Below, one piece after another: positions 34,248 through 44,537 of a DNA stretch of 64,000 nucleotides (position 1 is the first letter of the stretch; each line of letters starts with the position of its first letter). The DNA is taken from positions 1 to 64,000 of the forward strand of contig NZ_AJKI01000015.1 in assembly GCF_000259075.1 (NCBI RefSeq), given 5' to 3'. The notes beneath the pieces were generated by a model. That model had not been told where the DNA came from, did no database searches, and saw nothing but the letters and a program-made list of their open reading frames with translations. Source of the stretch: Marinilabilia salmonicolor JCM 21150 (GTDB lineage: Bacteria > Bacteroidota > Bacteroidia > Bacteroidales > Marinilabiliaceae). A program made the translations under genes and the position numbers.

Positions 34248-34736
34248 AGGTTTATTTAAAAATTTTTCTCAGGCCATTGATGGCAAGAGGGCTTATTCAT
34301 CTATTATTTTAACAAAAGTAAAAATACAGGTGTTCAAAAACAGTGATTATTAAGTTGAATTTTCATGATATTTAAACAACTAACCTCGAAGATTCATTAG
34401 ATACCTTATTACGAAGCAATATATGCCATATTAAGAAATTTTTTCCTGGTTATTTTAAAAAAATAGACATTTTTAGGAAAACCCGAAAATATCCACAACC
34501 CTTTAACCAAATGCGTTTAAAAGTTAACATTTAAAAATATAGCAATATTTCTCACGTTCCCCTTTGCAAAAAACACCTGTTATTTCGATTTTTTTATATA
34601 AAATTGCATTTACCCTAAACACATCAGGGTTAAAATTTAAAAGCACACTTTAAGCCCACTTTCTAAAATCAAAATATTTTCTATTCCACCATATTTCAAA
34701 ATCGCAACCGAAGCCACTTAAACTCAAAAACCACCC
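34248..34736. other. Long AT-rich intergenic region upstream of the chemoreceptor gene
   Basis: No coding frame is supported in this 489-bp gap between divergent genes. One stretch (34366-34399, TGATATTTAAACAACTAAC then GAAGATTCAT) resembles the right inner end of family 2 (TGATATTTGAACATCTCAT then GAAGATTCAT) and may be a remnant. The rest shows nothing I can name. Confidence 0.35.
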
Positions 34737-36617
34737 ATGAAAAAGACCAAAAACCTAAAAAACAAAGTAATCAGTACAATCCTAGTTCCATTGTTTTTGA
34801 TTTACATCTCTTCCATTCTTTATTTATCATTCAATCACTACAACGAGAACATTTCCCAAACAAAAAAGAATGCCAAAATCCGTAGTGAGGAGTTTGCCGC
34901 TTTAATAACTTCAAGAATTCAACAAGATTTAATTGGCACAAGAACAACAGCTTCAGTATTAGAAACCATGACTGAGATGCCTCCTGAAAGAAAAATTGAA
35001 AAAAGCCGGGACATATCGGTAAAATTGGCGAAAGAAAAAGCTGGCTATTTAAGTGTCTGGTTTAGCTGGCAAATGCATACCCTCGATAATACATGGAAAG
35101 AAAAATATGGAAGAGTAAGGGTCAATGTAGTCACCAAGCCCTCCACTTTCATTATGCAGGATACGCTTGATTTGAATGGAGAAGTCCCTGGAGGCCTTTA
35201 TCAGCAGATTCACCAGTCCAATAGAGAAATGATAACAAATCCCTATTACGAAGATTATGAAGGCAATTACTCAGACTCCATTCTGGCTGCAAGTATTTGT
35301 GTTCCGATTCAAAAAAACGGACAGTTTCAGGGATTGATGGGCATAGATCTGGATCTATCTTTTTTCCAGGCATTGACAGAAGAATTCACCAGTAATACAG
35401 AGGAGGACATTCTGCTTTTTAGTGGTGATGGAAGGATTATCGCATCTTCTGATAAAAAGATTCAGGGAAAACTCCTAAAAGAAGCTGTTCCTGAACTTTT
35501 CCGCATTATGGATGCCTCAGTTCTTCTTGAAAATCAAACCATTGAAGCAGAGATAGAAATCAACTCCAACACAAACTATTACACAGTATCCTCGGTACAT
35601 CCCACGCAATGGCAAAAGGACTGGGGATTGGCTGTTATTACTCCACGCAGCACAATTGTCCGGGAGGGCCAGAAAAGCCTTATTACAACGGCAATCATCG
35701 GAATAGCAGGACTCGCTATCATTACTTTTCTGCTTTTAAATATGGTTTTTAACATTGTCTCACCGATTGGAAAAATTGCAACGTTTGCCCGGAAGATTGA
35801 AGAAGGAGATTTGGACGCCAACCTGGACATTGAAAGAAACGATGAGATGGGGGAAATGGTCAGGGGACTCAAGAGCATGGCCCTCAGTATCAAAGAGATC
35901 ATTAGCTCAATTAACAATAATGCTGAAACTGTAGATGAAGCAGCAGAACACATTAACAATCATCTGGTTCATCTGACCGAAAGAACAAATCTTCAGGCAT
36001 CATCAATGGAAGAGATTAGTACTTCTATGAATGAAATTTTGATCAGCACACGTTCCAATAGTGAGCATGCGAGTACCACAGGCAAGATCAGTACACATTC
36101 AAATACAGAATTAACCAACAGTGCAGAGGCATTCTCAAAAGCAGAAAAGAGCATCATTGATTTAAATGAGAAAATCATGATGATTCGGGATATCGCCTTT
36201 CAAACAAACATACTAGCCCTGAATGCAGCCGTAGAAGCTGCCAGAGCCGGAGAATCAGGGAAAGGCTTTTCAGTAGTGGCAGGAGAAGTAAGAAAACTTG
36301 CTGAGCAAAGTCGCAATACCTCTGAAATAATGGAACAGCTTGTCGGGCAAAGTAAATATTCGGTAGAAGAGGTCTCTCAAAAACTGGATTCTTTAATTCC
36401 GGAGATAAAGAAAACGGCTGACCTGGTGAGTGAAATTGTAATGAACAGTCAGGAACAAAGTAGTGCAGTGCAACAAATTTCTTCTGCCATCGATCAGCTC
36501 AATGACTCTATTCAAAGCACGGCCCGTGAATCGGATGAAATGACGCAATATCTGAAAGATTTGAAAATTAAAGCTGAAGAGCTGCGAAAAAGTACCAATC
36601 GTTTTTCCAAAGCTTAA
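34737..36617 (+). CDS. Methyl-accepting chemotaxis protein
   Basis: The 626-residue protein has a first membrane helix (residues about 14-32), a large periplasmic dCache-like sensor domain (about 33-310, with [22 protein letters not shown] and [15 protein letters not shown]), a second membrane helix (about 318-342), HAMP (about 343-396) and the signalling hairpin whose tip is [19 protein letters not shown] (about 486-504). It signals to CheA/CheW, none of which is in the window. An isolated chemoreceptor suggests that the host is motile or uses a Che-like pathway elsewhere. The ligand is unknown. Confidence 0.92.
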   Translation: MKKTKNLKNKVISTILVPLFLIYISSILYLSFNHYNENISQTKKNAKIRSEEFAALITSRIQQDLIGTRTTASVLETMTEMPPERKIEKSRDISVKLAKEKAGYLSVWFSWQMHTLDNTWKEKYGRVRVNVVTKPSTFIMQDTLDLNGEVPGGLYQQIHQSNREMITNPYYEDYEGNYSDSILAASICVPIQKNGQFQGLMGIDLDLSFFQALTEEFTSNTEEDILLFSGDGRIIASSDKKIQGKLLKEAVPELFRIMDASVLLENQTIEAEIEINSNTNYYTVSSVHPTQWQKDWGLAVITPRSTIVREGQKSLITTAIIGIAGLAIITFLLLNMVFNIVSPIGKIATFARKIEEGDLDANLDIERNDEMGEMVRGLKSMALSIKEIISSINNNAETVDEAAEHINNHLVHLTERTNLQASSMEEISTSMNEILISTRSNSEHASTTGKISTHSNTELTNSAEAFSKAEKSIIDLNEKIMMIRDIAFQTNILALNAAVEAARAGESGKGFSVVAGEVRKLAEQSRNTSEIMEQLVGQSKYSVEEVSQKLDSLIPEIKKTADLVSEIVMNSQEQSSAVQQISSAIDQLNDSIQSTARESDEMTQYLKDLKIKAEELRKSTNRFSKA

Positions 36618-36624
36618 TAAAGCG

Positions 36625-36656
36625 ATGGGAATCATGACTATATCCATGATTCCCAT
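36625..36656. terminator. Bidirectional hairpin between chemoreceptor and sucD
   Basis: ATGGGAATCATG (36625-36636) pairs perfectly with CATGATTCCCAT (36645-36656) around an 8-base loop. It lies 8 bp after one stop and 11 bp before the other. There is no long T run on either side. Confidence 0.6.
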
Positions 36657-36666
36657 AGGAAAACAT

Positions 36667-37536
36667 TTATTTCAAGGCTTTTTTCATGGTAATTCCAAGA
36701 TCAGCTGGTGACTCCACTACGTGAATACCACACTCTTTCATCACCTTCATCTTGGCTGCAGCAGTATCGTCTTTTCCTCCGATAATCGCACCTGCATGGC
36801 CCATTCGTCGGCCTTTTGGTGCAGTCTGACCAGCAATAAAACCAATCACTGGTTTGGTTCCATGGTCGTTTATCCATCGGGCGGCTTCCGTCTCCATGCT
36901 ACCCCCGATTTCACCAATAATCACAATGCCTGCTGTATTGTCATCTTCCATGAGCAACTTTACCGCATCCAGCGTTGAAGTCCCGATAACCGGATCACCA
37001 CCTATACCAATGCAGGTGCTTTGACCCAGCCCCAGCTTTGTAAGCTGATCCACTGCCTCATAAGTCAACGTTCCTGAACGACTGATAACACCAATATTCC
37101 CCTCTTTATGGATAAAGCCAGGCATAATTCCAACTTTGGCTTTACCGGGACTAATGATTCCCGGACAGTTGGGACCAATCAGCCGGCTGTTTCTGGATGA
37201 AAGATAATCCTTCACTTTGATCATATCAGAAGTGGGGATTCCCTCACTGATGGCAACAATCAATTCTATGCCGGCATCGGCAGCCTCCATTATTGCGTCG
37301 GCGGCAAAGGCAGGAGGAACAAAAATCACAGAAGTATCGGCTTCTGTTTCTGCCACGGCATCTGCCACTGTGTTAAATACAGGAAGTCCCAGATGGGTTG
37401 TCCCTGCTTTACCGGGGGTCACACCCCCAACAACATTGGTTCCATAATCAATCATTTGTTCAGCATGAAAAGTTCCTTCTTTTCCTGTAAAACCCTGAAC
37501 AATAACTTTGGAATGCTGATCTATCAATACGCTCAT
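36667..37536 (-). CDS. sucD: Succinate-CoA ligase, alpha subunit
   Basis: The 289-residue protein begins at the ATG complementary to 37534-37536 ([28 protein letters not shown]). It has the CoA-binding domain at the start, [20 protein letters not shown] (about 122-141), and the phosphorylated His in [12 protein letters not shown]. It makes succinate and nucleoside triphosphate from succinyl-CoA in the TCA cycle. The beta-subunit gene sucC is not adjacent, so sucC must lie elsewhere. Confidence 0.93.
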   Translation of the reverse strand: MSVLIDQHSKVIVQGFTGKEGTFHAEQMIDYGTNVVGGVTPGKAGTTHLGLPVFNTVADAVAETEADTSVIFVPPAFAADAIMEAADAGIELIVAISEGIPTSDMIKVKDYLSSRNSRLIGPNCPGIISPGKAKVGIMPGFIHKEGNIGVISRSGTLTYEAVDQLTKLGLGQSTCIGIGGDPVIGTSTLDAVKLLMEDDNTAGIVIIGEIGGSMETEAARWINDHGTKPVIGFIAGQTAPKGRRMGHAGAIIGGKDDTAAAKMKVMKECGIHVVESPADLGITMKKALK

Positions 37537-37618
37537 AAACAATATAAATTCACTAGGTTAGCAAAAAATGAGATTTCGCAGATAATCGTCAAAAAAAATT
37601 AAAACAATTTCATAATAA

Positions 37619-37849
37619 GTATTTAACATCCAAAGGGCCAAAGAGTTTATTTTTGATGCAAAACTTACGTCTGAGGCCAACCACATTGAAAATCATCCCA
37701 ATGAGTTGCAGGATATTTTATCTTTCTACAAAAAGGACAATGATGAAGCATCTAATCTGCCGCAAGTCAATCAGTGGGAATGGGCAGAGCTGCCGACCGA
37801 TAATAAAAACGGTCAACCGAAAGAAATCAAGAAAACCGTACTAAACTAA
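37619..37849 (+). pseudogene. C-terminal remnant of an unknown gene
   Basis: A frame of 76 codons is open from just after the TAA at 37616-37618 to TAA at 37847-37849, with no ATG, GTG or TTG start giving a sensible N-terminus. The text looks like real protein: charged, soluble, with segments such as RAKEFIFDAKLTSEANHIE and NQWEWAELPTDNKNG. I do not recognise the family. It is probably the tail of a gene whose front was deleted. Confidence 0.5.
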
Positions 37850-37873
37850 CAACATTATCTTTGTTAATATCTT

Positions 37874-38428
37874 TTAATGTGCCAACTTGTTTATTCTTTC
37901 AATGAAATCTGACTTGCAGTTAGTATAAGCTTCTCTGTCATGCTTGAATTTCTCTGCAAGACTCAATTTTAGGTTCTGATATTCCTGTGCACTTGTTTTA
38001 TGTGATATCAGATAATCTCTGAACCGCATTTCATTCCAATCGCCATTGTATCTTATATGAACATGATAGGTTTGTCCCTTGAAACCCTTCTCAGAATATC
38101 CTTTTACAAAAGTTAAATGAGGAGGGGGATTATCAGGATGTTGGTTGAGATGATAATTGAGCGATTTAAAAACGGATAATATTTTGGAAATTTCAACCTG
38201 CCCGGCTACTTGTAATAGAATATCAACTGTTGGTTTGGCCTTCATCCCTGGAATTGCCGTACTTCCAATATGGTCAATACGCACAATCTCCACGCTATCA
38301 AACCTGTCAAGAATTAATTGTTTCTCCGTTTCATATAATTCGCCCCATTCTTCGCTGTAATCCTGAATAACAATTGGAAAAAGTTGCCCCAGTTCATTAA
38401 CGGTCATTTCATGTAGTTTTTTACTCAT
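37874..38428 (-). CDS. GrpB-family nucleotidyltransferase-like protein
   Basis: The 184-residue protein starts at the ATG complementary to 38426-38428 (MSKKLHEMTVNELGQLFPI); an upstream in-frame ATG adds 25 hydrophobic residues and would run into hemH. It carries the family's VRIDHIGSTAIPGMKAKPTVDILLQV (about 61-86) and YHVHIRYNG. GrpB proteins have a nucleotidyltransferase-like fold and mostly unknown substrates; some relatives join to coenzyme A kinases. It lies 58 bp after hemH on the same strand. Confidence 0.88.
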   Translation of the reverse strand: MSKKLHEMTVNELGQLFPIVIQDYSEEWGELYETEKQLILDRFDSVEIVRIDHIGSTAIPGMKAKPTVDILLQVAGQVEISKILSVFKSLNYHLNQHPDNPPPHLTFVKGYSEKGFKGQTYHVHIRYNGDWNEMRFRDYLISHKTSAQEYQNLKLSLAEKFKHDREAYTNCKSDFIERINKLAH

Positions 38429-38486
38429 ATTCTTTATGTCCGGTAAAAAAAATGATAATAAAACAATATTACCTATCGGATAAAGA

Positions 38487-39497
38487 CTACCGAACCAATT
38501 CAACGATCGTTTCTACCCAGTCATCATTCAAATTGAGACAGGGAATAGCTGTAAAAGACTCTCCGCCTGCTTCCAGAAAAGTTTCCCTGCCTTCCATTTG
38601 TATTTCTTCCAGCGTTTCGAGACAATCGCTCACAAAAGCCGGCGTAATGACCAACAGCTTCTTTATGCCTTGCCTGGGAAGAGTTGCCAACACATCCGCG
38701 GTGGCGGGACTCAGCCATTTGTCGCTGCCCAAACGGGATTGAAAAGACACACTGTGCTTTTCTGCAGGCAGTTGCAGGTACTCTGCAACAAGACGGGTAG
38801 TTTCAAAAACCTGATGACGATAACATTTTTGATGAGCGGGTGATTCTTTCTGACAGCAATCATTACTTTTCAGACAATGGTTTCCCGTAATATCTCCTTT
38901 CAGGATATGCCGCTCAGGGACTCCATGATAACTGAAAAGTAAATGGTCATAATCCTTTTCGATGTGCGACTTGATACTTTGAGCCAACGCCTTTATATAC
39001 CCCGGATAATTGTAATAGGGAGCAATCACTTTTAGTTGAAATTTCCAGGGGCCTTGTTCCCAACTTTTTTTGACATGTTCCACGGCTGTTTCATAGCTGC
39101 TCATGGCATAATGAGGATATAGCGGGAATAAGACCACTTCTTCCACATCCGGATGCTCCTGAGCAATCTGTGAAAGTGCAGCATCCGGTGTAGGATTGCC
39201 ATAACGCATACACATATAAGCAGGTATGCCTGAATGCTCCTGTACTTTACGGGTCAGTTTTTCCGTCAGCACAATCAATGGAGATCCCTCATCTGTCCAG
39301 ATGCTTTTATACTTAGCCCCGCTTTTGGGAGCTCTGAAAGGGGCTATAATTCCATTAACCAACAGCCATCGGGGAACCCTGGGAATGTCAATGACCCGTT
39401 CATCCATCAGGAATTCTCTTAAATATCTTCGTACATCGGAGGTTTGAGTCGAATCGGGAGATCCCAGATTGGCTAACAGTATGGCTTTTTTGGACAT
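38487..39497 (-). CDS. hemH: Ferrochelatase
   Basis: The 336-residue protein inserts Fe2+ into protoporphyrin IX. It shows the N-terminal AILLANLGSPDSTQTSDVRRYLREFLMD, the catalytic His in LLFSYHGVPERH (about 187-198), and the late SFQSRLGSDKWLSPAT and PAFVSDCLETLEEIQ motifs. A Cys-rich KSNDCCQKESPAHQKC run near 213-228 recalls [2Fe-2S] ferrochelatases, but spacing was not checked against a structure. It shares a strand with the GrpB gene. Confidence 0.93.
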   Translation of the reverse strand: MSKKAILLANLGSPDSTQTSDVRRYLREFLMDERVIDIPRVPRWLLVNGIIAPFRAPKSGAKYKSIWTDEGSPLIVLTEKLTRKVQEHSGIPAYMCMRYGNPTPDAALSQIAQEHPDVEEVVLFPLYPHYAMSSYETAVEHVKKSWEQGPWKFQLKVIAPYYNYPGYIKALAQSIKSHIEKDYDHLLFSYHGVPERHILKGDITGNHCLKSNDCCQKESPAHQKCYRHQVFETTRLVAEYLQLPAEKHSVSFQSRLGSDKWLSPATADVLATLPRQGIKKLLVITPAFVSDCLETLEEIQMEGRETFLEAGGESFTAIPCLNLNDDWVETIVELVR

Positions 39498-39734
39498 AGA
39501 TCTAACTTTATAAAATCACTTGCAACAGGTAAAAATTAAGATTGTTTTCTCCCGGCAATCGTGATATATTTTTAATAAACGAAAATAACAATTTAAGGGA
39601 GAAACAATCTTTTTAAAGATAGGTTCTAAGAAATAAAAACCCGACTTTTCAAGGAATTCTCTCAATTAATAAGAAAATTGTTTACTTTTAATAATTGAAT
39701 TCGATCAAAATTTTTAATCAAAAACCGTAAACGA

Positions 39735-42719
39735 ATGAAACACATGATTTATTTGGTGGCAATCACCATGATGATTTCAATGTGGTCATGTTCTGATGGC
39801 CCTGCCCACAAAGAAGGAGAAGTCTATTATGGCTTCAAACTAATCGAGAACCGTTTTGTTGAGGAAGTCAACGCAAATTGTCTCTATTTTGAGCACGAAA
39901 AAAGCGGTGCGAGACTGATGAAAATTGCAGCAGATGATGCCAACAAGGTATTTGCAGTTTCTTTTAAAACTCTGCCCCAGCACGATTATGGAACCCCTCA
40001 TATTATTGAGCATTCCGTTCTCAATGGTTCCGAAAATTTTCCGGCCAAAAGTCCATTTGACATTCTCCGGAAAGGATCGCTGAATACTTTTCTGAATGCC
40101 ATGACATGGCCGGATTATACCGCTTATCCCATTGCCAGTATGAATAACAAAGATTATTTCAACCTGATGCATGTCTATATGGATGCTGTATTCAATCCGC
40201 TTCTTCACTCCGATCCACGCATCCTCGAACAGGAAGGCTGGCATTACGAACTTGATGACGTGGATGGAGAGATCACCTATAAAGGGGTTGTTTACAATGA
40301 AATGAAAGGTGCTTTTTCTAACCCCGAACGGCAAATGGACTACCACACCTATAAAGTTTTGTTTCCGGACAATACCTATGGTGTTTCCTCGGGCGGATAT
40401 CCCGATGCAATTCCAGAATTAACCTATGATTATTTTAAAAATTTTCATAAAACCTATTACCATCCTTCCAACAGTTTTATTTTTCTATACGGAGATGCAG
40501 ACCTGGACAAAGAACTGGAATTCCTGAACAGCGAATATCTCTCCAATTACGAAAAGCAGGAGAAAAAGCTGGAAGTTCCCCTGCAAGAGCCTTTCAGTGA
40601 GAAGAAGACACTGGAAGAGACCTACAGTGTTCCTGAAGGAAGTGACACCAATGACAAAACGTTTCTGGGTTACTATTATGTAGCAGGTCTCACTACCGAC
40701 CATGAACTAACCATGGCACTTGATATTATCTCCGAGGCATTGGTTAACCATGAATCAGCTCCGCTGCGCCTTGCGCTTCAGGAAGCCGGCATCGGAAAAG
40801 ACATTTATGCTTATGTAGATGATAGTAAGCAAAATATCTTCCAGTTCATTGTTCAGAATGCAAATCCCGAAGACCGGGAGAAATTCCAGGAGGTGGTATC
40901 TGAAACACTTCACACTGTTGCTCAGAAAGGTTTTGAAGAAGAGATGATTGAAGGTATCGTCAATCGGATGGAATTCAGGCTCAGAGAGGGAGATAGTCCT
41001 TACAAAGGGTTAATCTACCTTTTTTCATTGAAAAACAGTTTTCTTTTCGCTGAAGACATCTACGACGGTATTGAATTTGAAAAGCCACTTGCCGCAGTCA
41101 AAGAAGGCATCAAAAACGGTATCCTTCAGCAAATTGTACAAGACTATTTCATCGACAATCCGCATGCCCTGATGATGGTATTCAAACCTGAACCCGGATT
41201 GGAAAAGAAGATGTCAGAACAGACAAAAGCAAAGTTGGCTGACTATAAAGCCAGCCTTTCTGATGAAGAGCTGCAAAAACTTGTTGAGAAAACCAAAGCG
41301 CTGAAAGAGTATCAGCAGGCGGAAGATTCCCCCGAAGCCGTTGCAACAATTCCAATGTTGTCACGCTCAGACATCAGCAACGATGTCCAGTGGTATGAAG
41401 TAGCTGAAAAAAGCATAAGTGACATCCCTGTGTTACATTACGAAGACTTCACCAACGATATTGTCTATGCCAATTTCTTTTTTGATTTGCGACCTTTGCC
41501 ACAGGAACTTATCCCTTATGCGAACCTGATGAGTCAGCTGCTGGGTAAAATGAATACTGAAAACTATGATTTTGGTGAACTCGACAATGCGTTAAACATC
41601 CATACCGGTGGTTTTTACACTTATCTGAGTACATACCTGGAAAATAATTCTGATGAAAATCTCATTCCCAAACTCAGAATTACCACCAAAGCCACTGTGG
41701 ACAAAACAGACAAATTGTTTGAATTATTGGATGAAATACTAAATCACACAAAATTTGATGACACAGAACGGTTGAAAGAACTTCTGATACGTCATCATTC
41801 ACAGGTAGAATCGCAGGCCAAGAATTACGGAGTGGGAGTCGCCATGAATCGACTGACCTCCTATTTCAAAAATTCCGGAATGTTCAATGAGATGATCAAC
41901 GGTCTGACTTATTATGACTTCGTTACTGATCTGACTGAGAATTTTGAGACCAGAAATGAAGAAATCATCACCAATCTGCAAAAAGTGGCCTCATTGCTCA
42001 TCAAAAAGCAGAATCTTATTGCCGGTATCACTTGTTCGGGAGAAAATTACACTACCTACCAGGAAGCTTTCAATAATTTTGTTCCTGAATTGGCCGAGGG
42101 CGAAGTGTCGCTGAATCAGTGGAAATTCAACCTTGAACCTAAGAATGAGGGACTCCTGTCTTCTTCCTTGGTGCAATATGTGACAAAAGGTTATGACTTC
42201 AAGAAATTGGGGTATGAATGGGACGGAAAAATGGAAGTTCTTAACCAGATTCTTTCAACCGATTACCTTCAAACCCAAATCCGTGTAATGGGTGGTGCTT
42301 ATGGTGGTTGGGCACAAATTTCGCCTACAGGAACCTTGATGTTTGCTTCTTACCGGGATCCCAATCTTACCGAAACTCTTGAAAACTATGATGCAGGTGC
42401 TGAATACCTGCAGAATTTTGAAGCCGACAGTGCCGAAATGACCCGCTACATTATTGGAACTATTGCCAACATTGATAATCCCACTACGGCATCTCAAAGA
42501 GGCTCAATCGCCATGAATAATTATTTTAAGAAAGAGACCAAAGAAAAGATGCAACAGGAACGCAACGCTATTCTTAACACGACTGCTGAGGATATTTCTG
42601 GTTACGCACAAATGATTTCAGATGTAATGAATCAGGACATTTATTGTGTATATGGTAACGATCAAAAGATCAATGAGCATGAAGAGTTGTTCGAGGCTGT
42701 TCGTCAGGTTGTACAGTAA
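39735..42719 (+). CDS. M16C-family zinc peptidase lipoprotein (presequence-protease-like)
   Basis: The 994-residue protein has a lipoprotein signal with Cys19 (TMMISMWSC). The inverted zinc motif HxxEH is His89-Ile-Ile-Glu-His93, with the second Glu site in VVYNEMKGAF (about 178-187). Length and four-domain layout fit presequence-protease/M16C enzymes, which degrade short peptides in a closed chamber. As a lipoprotein it works at the cell surface or in the periplasm. It stands alone with its own terminator at 42775. Confidence 0.9.
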   Translation: MKHMIYLVAITMMISMWSCSDGPAHKEGEVYYGFKLIENRFVEEVNANCLYFEHEKSGARLMKIAADDANKVFAVSFKTLPQHDYGTPHIIEHSVLNGSENFPAKSPFDILRKGSLNTFLNAMTWPDYTAYPIASMNNKDYFNLMHVYMDAVFNPLLHSDPRILEQEGWHYELDDVDGEITYKGVVYNEMKGAFSNPERQMDYHTYKVLFPDNTYGVSSGGYPDAIPELTYDYFKNFHKTYYHPSNSFIFLYGDADLDKELEFLNSEYLSNYEKQEKKLEVPLQEPFSEKKTLEETYSVPEGSDTNDKTFLGYYYVAGLTTDHELTMALDIISEALVNHESAPLRLALQEAGIGKDIYAYVDDSKQNIFQFIVQNANPEDREKFQEVVSETLHTVAQKGFEEEMIEGIVNRMEFRLREGDSPYKGLIYLFSLKNSFLFAEDIYDGIEFEKPLAAVKEGIKNGILQQIVQDYFIDNPHALMMVFKPEPGLEKKMSEQTKAKLADYKASLSDEELQKLVEKTKALKEYQQAEDSPEAVATIPMLSRSDISNDVQWYEVAEKSISDIPVLHYEDFTNDIVYANFFFDLRPLPQELIPYANLMSQLLGKMNTENYDFGELDNALNIHTGGFYTYLSTYLENNSDENLIPKLRITTKATVDKTDKLFELLDEILNHTKFDDTERLKELLIRHHSQVESQAKNYGVGVAMNRLTSYFKNSGMFNEMINGLTYYDFVTDLTENFETRNEEIITNLQKVASLLIKKQNLIAGITCSGENYTTYQEAFNNFVPELAEGEVSLNQWKFNLEPKNEGLLSSSLVQYVTKGYDFKKLGYEWDGKMEVLNQILSTDYLQTQIRVMGGAYGGWAQISPTGTLMFASYRDPNLTETLENYDAGAEYLQNFEADSAEMTRYIIGTIANIDNPTTASQRGSIAMNNYFKKETKEKMQQERNAILNTTAEDISGYAQMISDVMNQDIYCVYGNDQKINEHEELFEAVRQVVQ

Positions 42720-42774
42720 GTACCGAGGGCGTTGAGCATGGTGCTTAGGGCTCAGGGCCTTTAAAAAAACAGAA

Positions 42775-42820
42775 AACCCACATTTCAGGAAAATATATTT
42801 CTGCAATGTGGGTTGTTTTT
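42775..42820 (+). terminator. Terminator after the M16 peptidase gene
   Basis: AACCCACATTTCAG pairs with CTGCAATGTGGGTT with one mismatch, followed by GTTTTTTG. It lies about 55 bp after the stop. The interval 42821-42931 holds nothing obvious. Confidence 0.75.
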
Positions 42821-42931
42821 TGCCCGGTTTTATTCGCTTAATGGCAGCTATTTATTCAAGTTCCTTTCTTGATTCAGGGTGCTCCTCTAGTTGAATGACG
42901 TTTAAAACCCGAATTTGAAATCTCTCCCCCC

Positions 42932-44179
42932 TTATCTCCGAACCTTCTTATCGAGTGCTTCCAGGCGTTGCAGCAACGGTGGATGCGAATAGTTAAAGAA
43001 AACATACCACGGATGTGGTGTGGGATTACTCAAGGCATTGGCTGAAATCTTTTTCAGGGCGGTTTGCAAGGCTTCGGGTCTTGCATATTTTGCGGCAAAA
43101 GCATCGGCCTGATACTCATTGCGGCGGGAAAAAATAGTCATTCCCAAACCCGACAAACTGCTCACCGGGCTGTACAAAATACCAAAACCAATCAGACCAA
43201 TGTGAAATACAGGTTTTGAAGCCCCCAGCGCTTCTGACAGGGCCGGTTCATTGACAAACCACCCTAGCAAAAACAGCATAATGCCAGTTTGTAAAACCCC
43301 CAAAACGGTACTCCGTACAATGTGCTTCAAACGAAAGTGACCGATTTCATGGGCCAGTACGGCAACGATCTCATCTGTTTCCAAATCCCTGATAAGGGTA
43401 TCGAAAAGGACAATCCGTTTGTTTTTCCCAAATCCACTGAAAAATGCGTTGGCTTTGGTCGAACGTTTTGAGCCATCCATCACGAATACATTTTCCAGGG
43501 TAAAACCGGCCTTTTGACTCATCTTTTCAATGGCACTGCGCAGTTCGCCCTCCTCCAAAGGGGTCTGCTTATTGAAAAGAGGCAAAATAAGCGTGGTATA
43601 AAACTTACTGAAGAAAATCATAAACGCCAAAAGTCCTATCCAGGCATAAAGCCAGAACCAACGACCGGCAAACTCATAAAACCAGATTATCAACCCCAGC
43701 AAAATGCCGCCAATAATGGCCCCGATAAAAATGCCTTTTATCTGATCAAGAATAAAAGTTTTGGGAGTTGTTTTGTTAAATCCGAATTTCTCCTCTATCA
43801 CAAAAGTCTCATAAAGGGAAAACGGGATCCCTATCAGCATGGAAGCAAGTCCGACAACCCCAAAAAAGAACAAAGGGCGCCACAACCAATGCGTTGTCAG
43901 CTGTTGCACAAGCTCATCTACCCGGGCAAATCCATGAAACCACAGAAAAATCAACAACACAACCAAACTAAAGGTAGAACTTATCTTCCCGAACCGATGG
44001 TTCACTTTCCGGTATTGCTTCTGTTTTTCAAATTTCTCCTGAGGATAGAAGTCTGATAACCGCTCAGGAACTTTATCTGCCCAGCTTTTGCGGTTTAATT
44101 CTTCCAAAATCCAGCCCCAGACAGCATCCAGAAGCAGGATGGTAATGATAAAAAAGAATAAGAGTGTATGTGTTTGCAT
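42932..44179 (-). CDS. M48-family membrane metallopeptidase (Ste24/CAAX-protease type)
   Basis: The 415-residue protein starts at the ATG complementary to 44177-44179 (MQTHTLLFFFIITILLLDAVWG); an upstream in-frame ATG adds 13 polar residues. It has several membrane helices, the zinc motif in VAVLAHEIGHFRLKH, and the third ligand region SRRNEYQADAFAAKYA. This is the Ste24/CAAX prenyl protease 1 arrangement. In bacteria such enzymes cut membrane or exported proteins in quality control. It ends convergently with the M16 gene. Confidence 0.9.
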   Translation of the reverse strand: MQTHTLLFFFIITILLLDAVWGWILEELNRKSWADKVPERLSDFYPQEKFEKQKQYRKVNHRFGKISSTFSLVVLLIFLWFHGFARVDELVQQLTTHWLWRPLFFFGVVGLASMLIGIPFSLYETFVIEEKFGFNKTTPKTFILDQIKGIFIGAIIGGILLGLIIWFYEFAGRWFWLYAWIGLLAFMIFFSKFYTTLILPLFNKQTPLEEGELRSAIEKMSQKAGFTLENVFVMDGSKRSTKANAFFSGFGKNKRIVLFDTLIRDLETDEIVAVLAHEIGHFRLKHIVRSTVLGVLQTGIMLFLLGWFVNEPALSEALGASKPVFHIGLIGFGILYSPVSSLSGLGMTIFSRRNEYQADAFAAKYARPEALQTALKKISANALSNPTPHPWYVFFNYSHPPLLQRLEALDKKVRR

Positions 44180-44462
44180 CAATCTATTTTTTTGAACCTG
44201 CAAACTTAGTTTATACAAGACTTAAAAACAAACCGGGGAAATTGTTTCAAATGCAAGTATCGAAAACAAGTTTATTCCAAAAATGTTCCTCTCTTTTAAA
44301 AAAAGTTTATTATAATAATGCGTATCTCAAAAGTTTATTACGATGTCACGAAAGACAAAAATGGCTTACGCCATTTCTTGTTTATTTGGTCCACGAATTA
44401 ATCGAATTAAACGAATCTTTCACACCTGTGGTGTGAATTTAAACGGCGTAGCCGCTTAAAAA
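44180..44462. repeat. Palindrome-rich intergenic stretch
   Basis: The region contains a perfect palindrome TTCACACC-TG-GGTGTGAA type near 44419-44437, a short AATGGCTTACGCCATT hairpin near 44362, and CGGCGTAGCCG near 44444-44454. The CCACGAATTAATCGAATTAAACGAAT string is simple and AT-rich. No gene is supported. Confidence 0.4.
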
Positions 44463-44515
44463 AGCTGCGGAACTGCGAAAGAAAAAAGACACCATTCTTT
44501 TGCAGTTCCGCAGCT
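44463..44515 (-). terminator. Terminator after the LVIVD lipoprotein gene
   Basis: A 14-bp perfect stem AGCTGCGGAACTGC pairs with GCAGTTCCGCAGCT around a loop that has its own GAAAGAA/TTCTTT pairing. On the reverse strand it is followed by TTTTTT, so it ends the leftward gene 23 bp upstream. Confidence 0.8.
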
Positions 44516-44537
44516 AAGGCGATAATTGTTGGTACAA

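Noticed and set aside
37534-37542. TTG start of sucD 6 bases upstream
   Set aside because: The ATG at 37536 gives the standard N-terminus MSVLID.
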